Shown: positions 5,427 through 8,946 of the stretch, piece after piece
Layout: the number at the start of each line of letters is the position of its first letter
How positions within the stretch are numbered: the first letter of the stretch is position 1
Assembly: GCA_023264075.1 (NCBI GenBank)
Contig: JALQTG010000312.1
Span: 1 to 8,946, forward strand
Length of the DNA: 8,946 nt
Source of the DNA: Crocinitomicaceae bacterium
Lineage (GTDB): Bacteria; Bacteroidota; Bacteroidia; Flavobacteriales_D; Crocinitomicaceae
Reading direction: 5' to 3'
Position numbers and translations under genes: made by a program
The notes under the pieces: model-generated
The model's database searches: none
What the model was told of the DNA's origin: nothing
Seen by the model: the letters and a program-made list of their open reading frames with translations, nothing else

Positions 5427-7508
5427 ATGAGAACAATGAAAAACGTATTATATACACTCGCATTTATAACAGGCTTGTCTTCGCTCACTTTCGCACAGAA
5501 TGTTGAATTTAAAAAAGCAAATTTCAAAGAAAACGTTGAGGAATTCAAAGCAGTTGAAACTGCCATCAAAGAGGCCGACGAATTTTTCGAATTAGGCTCT
5601 GCGGCTATCTTTGAAGTAAAAAGTCCAGAACAAAATTTCAAAAAAGCATTGCAGCGCTATGAACGTGCTCAAAAACTGAATGCAAATAATGGATTAAACA
5701 ACTTCCGAATTGGCGTTTGTCATATCTATTCTAGTTCCCCATATAAGGCTCCTGTTTTTATCAAAAAAGCGCTTGAACTCGATCCAGAATGCGATCCATT
5801 CATTCAATATTATTTGGGTTATGCGCTTCAGTTAGAAGAGGATTTTGATGGTGCACTTTCAGCTTACAAAAAATTCGAAGACGGTTATAAAAAAGCCGAT
5901 AACTTTTCCAAATTCGTTGGCATGCGTAAAAAGGAATGTCAAAACGCTAAAAAGGCGGTTTCGGATCCAGAACGAGTTTGGGTCGACAACATCAAGGAAT
6001 TAAATTCTGCCAATGATGAAATTGCGCCGTCTATAACTACGGACGGATCACAAATTATATTTAGTTCTAATCGTCCCAATTCAAACTCGCCGAACGATGT
6101 AAATGAGTACGACCACGACATTTTTACTGCATTCTTTAATGATGGATTTTGGCAAAAGCCGAATCCCATCAATGGTAGCGTAAATACGAATAAAGACGAT
6201 ATCGTAAACAACCTTTCTTACGACGGAACACGCATGCTTTTGCATAAAGATAATGAAGGACAGATTGATATATACGAGTCTGTTTTAACTGGTACAAAAT
6301 GGGGCCCGGCAGATATTTTACCTCGGCAAATAAGTACACCCCAAGTAAATGAAATTTATGCTTCCTACAATCATGATGGCTACAACATCTTTTTTGCGCG
6401 CGATAGCGAAACAAGAAGCAATGGATTTGAAATTATGTACTCTGGTATGCGCAGTAAAATTGAAAAGAATTTTGGAGCCGCAACTATGGTTAGTGAAGTA
6501 AATACTAAATTCAATGACGGTCCGATTTACTTAGGAATTGATGGGAAAACGATGTACGTCGCTTCTCAGGGGCACGAATCACTCGGAGGGTATGATATTT
6601 TCGTATCGTACCGCGATCAAGGAACATGGACAAAGCCAAAAAATTTAGGATATCCTATCAACACACCATATGACGATTTCTTCTTCGCTTCAACTGCGAG
6701 CGGAAAGTATGCGTATATCGCCTCAAATAGAGACGGCGGAGCTGGTGGATTTGATATTTACAAAGTGACATTCTGGGGACCACCAAAGGAGCCAATTGTG
6801 GATATGGAGGACTATTTATTAGCCTCCCTAGCAATGCCTATAAAGGACCCACAAATTGAGAAAACAGTGAGTGTGAATAAAGTTTCCCTAACAGTATTTA
6901 AGGGAATTACGATTGATGCAATTACGGGGAAAGCTGTTGAAGCTGAGATCGAAATAGTTGACAACTCCAATGGAAAAATCATCGAACGATTTACCACGAA
7001 TAGCGCCACTGGTAAATTTCTTTTATCACTAACAGCTGGTAAAAATTATGGTATTGCAGTAAAAGCAGAAGGATACCTATTTCACTCCGAGAATTTCGAC
7101 ATCCCTGATGGCAGTGATTACAACCTAGTCGATAAGACGATTGAGCTTAAAAATATTGCTGTAGGAAGTAAAATTGCATTGCGTAACATCTTCTTTGATT
7201 TAGGTAAAGCGGTGTTGAGATCCGAGTCAAATTCAGAATTAGACCGTTTAGTAAAGTTAATGAACGACGTTCCTAAATTAAAAATAGAAATCTCTGGACA
7301 CACTGACAATACTGGATCAGCAACATTGAACGACAAGTTATCACAAGAACGCGCTGACGCCGTAGTGAATTACCTGAAGTCAAAAGGCATCAAAGCAGAC
7401 CGAATGACAGCAATGGGGTATGGTTCATCAAAACCAATTGCTTCAAATAATTCAGCTGAAGGGCGCCAAGAAAACAGAAGAACTGAATTCGAAATTAAGG
7501 CAAACTAG
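5427..7508 (+). CDS. PorE-like OmpA family protein: TPR, beta-propeller, carboxypeptidase-regulatory-like and OmpA domains
   Basis: A 693-residue exported protein. Residues 1-23 are a signal peptide ending SLTFA-QN, with no lipobox. Residues about 45-175 are TPR-like helices. Residues about 195-450 carry PD40/WD40-like propeller motifs (DEIAPSITTDGSQIIFSSNRP, then DGTRMLL, HDGYNIFFARDS, DGKTMYVASQGHESLGGYDIF, ASNRDGGAGGFDIYKV). Residues about 488-575 read as a carboxypeptidase-regulatory-like beta domain (FKGITIDAITGKAVEAEIEI). Residues about 580-691 are an OmpA C-terminal domain: IFFDLGKAVLRSES, SGHTDNTGS, LSQERADAV, GYGSSKP, NRRTEF. Asp627 and Arg642 match the diaminopimelate-binding pair, so it should hold peptidoglycan. 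This order is that of PorE, a type IX secretion accessory of Porphyromonas, of similar length. Bacteroidota carry many paralogues of this architecture, so the PorE role is inference. Start ATG 5427 keeps the signal peptide; ATG 5436 is possible. Confidence 0.88.
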   Translation: MRTMKNVLYTLAFITGLSSLTFAQNVEFKKANFKENVEEFKAVETAIKEADEFFELGSAAIFEVKSPEQNFKKALQRYERAQKLNANNGLNNFRIGVCHIYSSSPYKAPVFIKKALELDPECDPFIQYYLGYALQLEEDFDGALSAYKKFEDGYKKADNFSKFVGMRKKECQNAKKAVSDPERVWVDNIKELNSANDEIAPSITTDGSQIIFSSNRPNSNSPNDVNEYDHDIFTAFFNDGFWQKPNPINGSVNTNKDDIVNNLSYDGTRMLLHKDNEGQIDIYESVLTGTKWGPADILPRQISTPQVNEIYASYNHDGYNIFFARDSETRSNGFEIMYSGMRSKIEKNFGAATMVSEVNTKFNDGPIYLGIDGKTMYVASQGHESLGGYDIFVSYRDQGTWTKPKNLGYPINTPYDDFFFASTASGKYAYIASNRDGGAGGFDIYKVTFWGPPKEPIVDMEDYLLASLAMPIKDPQIEKTVSVNKVSLTVFKGITIDAITGKAVEAEIEIVDNSNGKIIERFTTNSATGKFLLSLTAGKNYGIAVKAEGYLFHSENFDIPDGSDYNLVDKTIELKNIAVGSKIALRNIFFDLGKAVLRSESNSELDRLVKLMNDVPKLKIEISGHTDNTGSATLNDKLSQERADAVVNYLKSKGIKADRMTAMGYGSSKPIASNNSAEGRQENRRTEFEIKAN

Positions 7509-7529
7509 ACGTATTTTTATTAATATCTC

Positions 7530-7563
7530 AAAAGGCTGTTTACGCAAGTATTCAGCCTTTTTT
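7530..7563 (+). terminator. Intrinsic terminator of the TPR / PorE-like operon
   Basis: AAAAGGCTG (7530-7538) pairs perfectly with CAGCCTTTT (7553-7561), a 9-bp stem, and the T-run 7558-7563 follows. Inside the loop TAC and GTA (7541-7543, 7548-7550) can pair around a GCAA tetraloop, with a symmetric TT/TT internal loop between the two stems. It starts 22 bases after the stop codon of the OmpA protein and six bases before the -7 element of rsgA, so it separates the two transcription units. Confidence 0.88.
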
Positions 7564-7568
7564 AATTG

Positions 7569-7576
7569 TATATTTG
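7569..7576 (+). promoter_or_regulatory. Candidate -7 promoter element (TATATTTG) of rsgA
   Basis: TATATTTG is an exact TAnnTTTG match ending 11 bases before the ATG at 7588. Transcription would start a few bases before the ATG, giving a very short or nearly absent leader. It confirms that in-frame starts further upstream, inside the OmpA gene, are not used. The terminator of the previous operon occupies the place where a -33 element would be; no TTG is seen there. Confidence 0.6.
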
Positions 7577-7587
7577 CACTCAATTCT

Positions 7588-8532
7588 ATGCAAACAGGTC
7601 GCGTTATAAAATCTACCGGAAAATGGTATAATGTCTTACTGGAAGACGGTAATACCGTTTCTTGCCTCATCCGTGGAAAAATAAGACTCGACGGAGCAAA
7701 GACCACCAACCCAATCGCGGTTGGAGATGAGGTAGAGTTGGAATTACTGGAGAAAGAAGAGGGCGGTGTCATTCACTCCATTCACCAGCGGAAAAACTAT
7801 CTCGTGCGAAAATCTGTGAATCTCTCAAAGCGCTCGCATATTCTTGCAGCAAATATCGATAGGGCCTATTTAATAGTGACGCTCGTTGCACCAGTTACTC
7901 ATTTGGCATTCATTGATCGATTTTTAGTCGCCGCCGAATCATTCAGAATTCCAGTCACTCTTCTCTTCAATAAAATGGACATTTATATTGAAGAGCATTT
8001 ACCCTTGGTTGATGAAATCGCGGCAATTTATCAAAACATTGGTTATCCTTGTTACAAGATTTCAGCCCTCAATAAAGAAAATATTGCATTTCTTCGAGAG
8101 GAAATTAGTGGAAACCAAGTCATGATTTCAGGGCACAGCGGTACTGGAAAAAGCACACTGATCAATGCATTAGATCCTAATTTAACAATTAAAACTTCCG
8201 AAATTTCAACCCATCATTTGCAAGGGCAACATACCACTACATTTGCAGAAATGCACCCCTTAAAGTCAGGGGGATTTATCATCGATACACCTGGAATCAA
8301 GGCGTTTGGAATTGTGGATTTGGACAAAGAAGTGATTAGCCATTACTTCCCAGAAATGCGCGAGCGCCTCAACCAATGTAGATTCCATAATTGTTTGCAC
8401 ATCAATGAGCCTAGTTGCGCAGTGAAAGACGCCGTGGAAAAAGGAGATATTGCCGCTTCGCGCTACACAACTTATCTCGATCTCATGGAAGATGATGAAA
8501 AAGAAAATTATCGGAAGGATATTTTTGGATGA
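7588..8532 (+). CDS. rsgA: Ribosome small subunit-dependent GTPase A
   Basis: A 314-residue cytoplasmic GTPase (RsgA/YjeQ) that checks the decoding centre in late 30S ribosome maturation. The circularly permuted GTPase order is clear: G4 NKMD (128-131), G5 ISA (158-160), then G1 GHSGTGKST (182-190), a Thr-rich G2 loop (HTTTF, 215-219) and G3 DTPG (233-236). Before this lies the N-terminal OB-fold (residues 1-70, TGRVIKSTGKWYNVLLEDG). After it comes the zinc motif CRFHNCLHINEPSC (Cys264, Cys269, His271, Cys277) and a C-terminal helix. Length is normal for the family. ATG 7588 is chosen because it begins the OB-fold and follows a -7 element and a terminator; longer in-frame starts reach into the preceding gene. 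It is separated from that operon by the terminator and so has its own promoter. Confidence 0.97.
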   Translation: MQTGRVIKSTGKWYNVLLEDGNTVSCLIRGKIRLDGAKTTNPIAVGDEVELELLEKEEGGVIHSIHQRKNYLVRKSVNLSKRSHILAANIDRAYLIVTLVAPVTHLAFIDRFLVAAESFRIPVTLLFNKMDIYIEEHLPLVDEIAAIYQNIGYPCYKISALNKENIAFLREEISGNQVMISGHSGTGKSTLINALDPNLTIKTSEISTHHLQGQHTTTFAEMHPLKSGGFIIDTPGIKAFGIVDLDKEVISHYFPEMRERLNQCRFHNCLHINEPSCAVKDAVEKGDIAASRYTTYLDLMEDDEKENYRKDIFG

Positions 8533-8634
8533 AAAAAATTAAACCGCATTAGCAGAACGCCGTCTTATTTTTTTGTTAAAATCATCCCTCTTTCCTTTAA
8601 ATCAACTAATTTCACGACTCACAAATTTTCACAC

Positions 8635-8946
8635 TTGCTGTATCTGCGATTTTTTATATTGTTCACTGCGACTTTTTTCTTCTGTGGTCTCTCAGAGGCT
8701 CAAACGTCCGTTTCCGAATTATCCTCCCTTAGCAAAGTTCCTGATGAGCTTCGTCTGTCTAAAAAAGAAATGGTCGATTCAGTAATAAATATCGGAAAGC
8801 AATTCCTTGGAACACCTTATCGCTATAGAAATTCAACCACGCCAACGTTAGATTGCAGTGGATTCATTTGCCATATTTACGACCATTTGAATGTTAAACT
8901 CTCACGCTCCTCTGCTTCGCAAGCATTGGAAACCAGAAGAATTGAT
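8635..8946 (+). CDS. Secreted NlpC/P60 family peptidase, N-terminal part, probable TTG start (cut by the right edge)
   Basis: The frame is open from the rsgA stop (8532) to the window end, with no ATG before 8770. From TTG 8635 it encodes a signal peptide: MLYLRFFILFTATFFF, then CGLSEA-QT. It is followed by a short linker and the start of an NlpC/P60 domain, IGKQFLGTPYRYRNS then DCSGFICHIY, where Cys74 is the catalytic Cys, and LSRSSASQA. The catalytic His and third residue lie beyond the edge. NlpC/P60 enzymes usually cut D-Glu-diaminopimelate bonds in cell-wall peptides, here presumably in the periplasm. ATG 8770 would drop the signal peptide and sits at the domain edge, so an automatic call might shorten the gene. 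A non-ATG start further upstream is possible. No exact TAnnTTTG precedes it; TA with seven Ts and G at 8566-8575 is two bases too long. Confidence 0.82.
   Translation, partial: MLYLRFFILFTATFFFCGLSEAQTSVSELSSLSKVPDELRLSKKEMVDSVINIGKQFLGTPYRYRNSTTPTLDCSGFICHIYDHLNVKLSRSSASQALETRRID

Noticed and set aside
5417..7336. Several minus-strand open frames of 65-90 codons across the OmpA gene
   Set aside because: They lie opposite a clearly conserved coding frame, show no recognisable domains and are shadow frames.
7420..7587. Longer rsgA start inside the OmpA gene
   Set aside because: It overlaps the OmpA coding region and crosses the terminator and the -7 element; the OB-fold begins at ATG 7588.
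8529..8552. ATG overlapping the rsgA stop (ATGA), coding for MKKIKPH
   Set aside because: It stops after seven codons and is in a different frame from the NlpC/P60 gene; no sign that it is a real gene.
8532..8574. A-run and T-run (AAAAAAAT / ATTTTTTT) after rsgA as a terminator
   Set aside because: The stem would be pure A-T with a 27-base loop and no GC core; chance pairing is likely in such AT-rich DNA.

Overview
The window looks like chromosomal DNA from a member of the Bacteroidota, most likely Flavobacteriia (a Fluviicola/Crocinitomicaceae-type organism is my guess, not a demonstration). The signs are a DUF2480 gene, a fibronectin-III secreted protein of the kind exported by type IX secretion, a PorE-like OmpA protein, AT-rich spacers without Shine-Dalgarno sequences, and several exact copies of the Bacteroidota -7 promoter element TAnnTTTG just upstream of genes.

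Layout. 1-846 (-) is the N-terminal part of a large secreted protein (signal peptide, beta-sandwich-like region, fibronectin III repeat) that runs off the left edge. It diverges from an atypical short-chain dehydrogenase (1034-1816, +). That gene ends tail to tail on a DUF2480 gene (1813-2322, -), the two stop codons sharing one TTAA. A small lipocalin-like lipoprotein (2380-2832, +) diverges from DUF2480. It is followed by a 21-bp tandem repeat and then a convergent thiolase of the 3-oxoadipyl-CoA type (2918-4126, -).

The right half is all on the + strand. A periplasmic TPR protein (4314-5423) and a 693-residue TPR / beta-propeller / regulatory-like / OmpA protein (5427-7508) form a tight two-gene operon closed by a clear intrinsic terminator (7530-7563). 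A near-leaderless promoter then drives rsgA, the ribosome small-subunit GTPase (7588-8532). The window ends inside a secreted NlpC/P60 peptidase whose best start is TTG at 8635.

How they fit together. The cell-envelope genes (TPR plus PorE-like pair, NlpC/P60, lipoprotein, fibronectin-III protein) fit a Gram-negative envelope with type IX secretion. The PorE-like protein would be a peptidoglycan-anchored accessory and the fibronectin-III protein a possible cargo, but no core T9SS gene lies here. The SDR and thiolase suggest acyl-CoA or fatty-acid metabolism but are not in an operon together. I see no RNA gene, CRISPR array, insertion sequence, phage gene or defence system. There is no gene-free stretch over 300 bases. 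The most unusual points are the SDR that lacks the YxxxK catalytic pair and the TPR/PorE-like operon.
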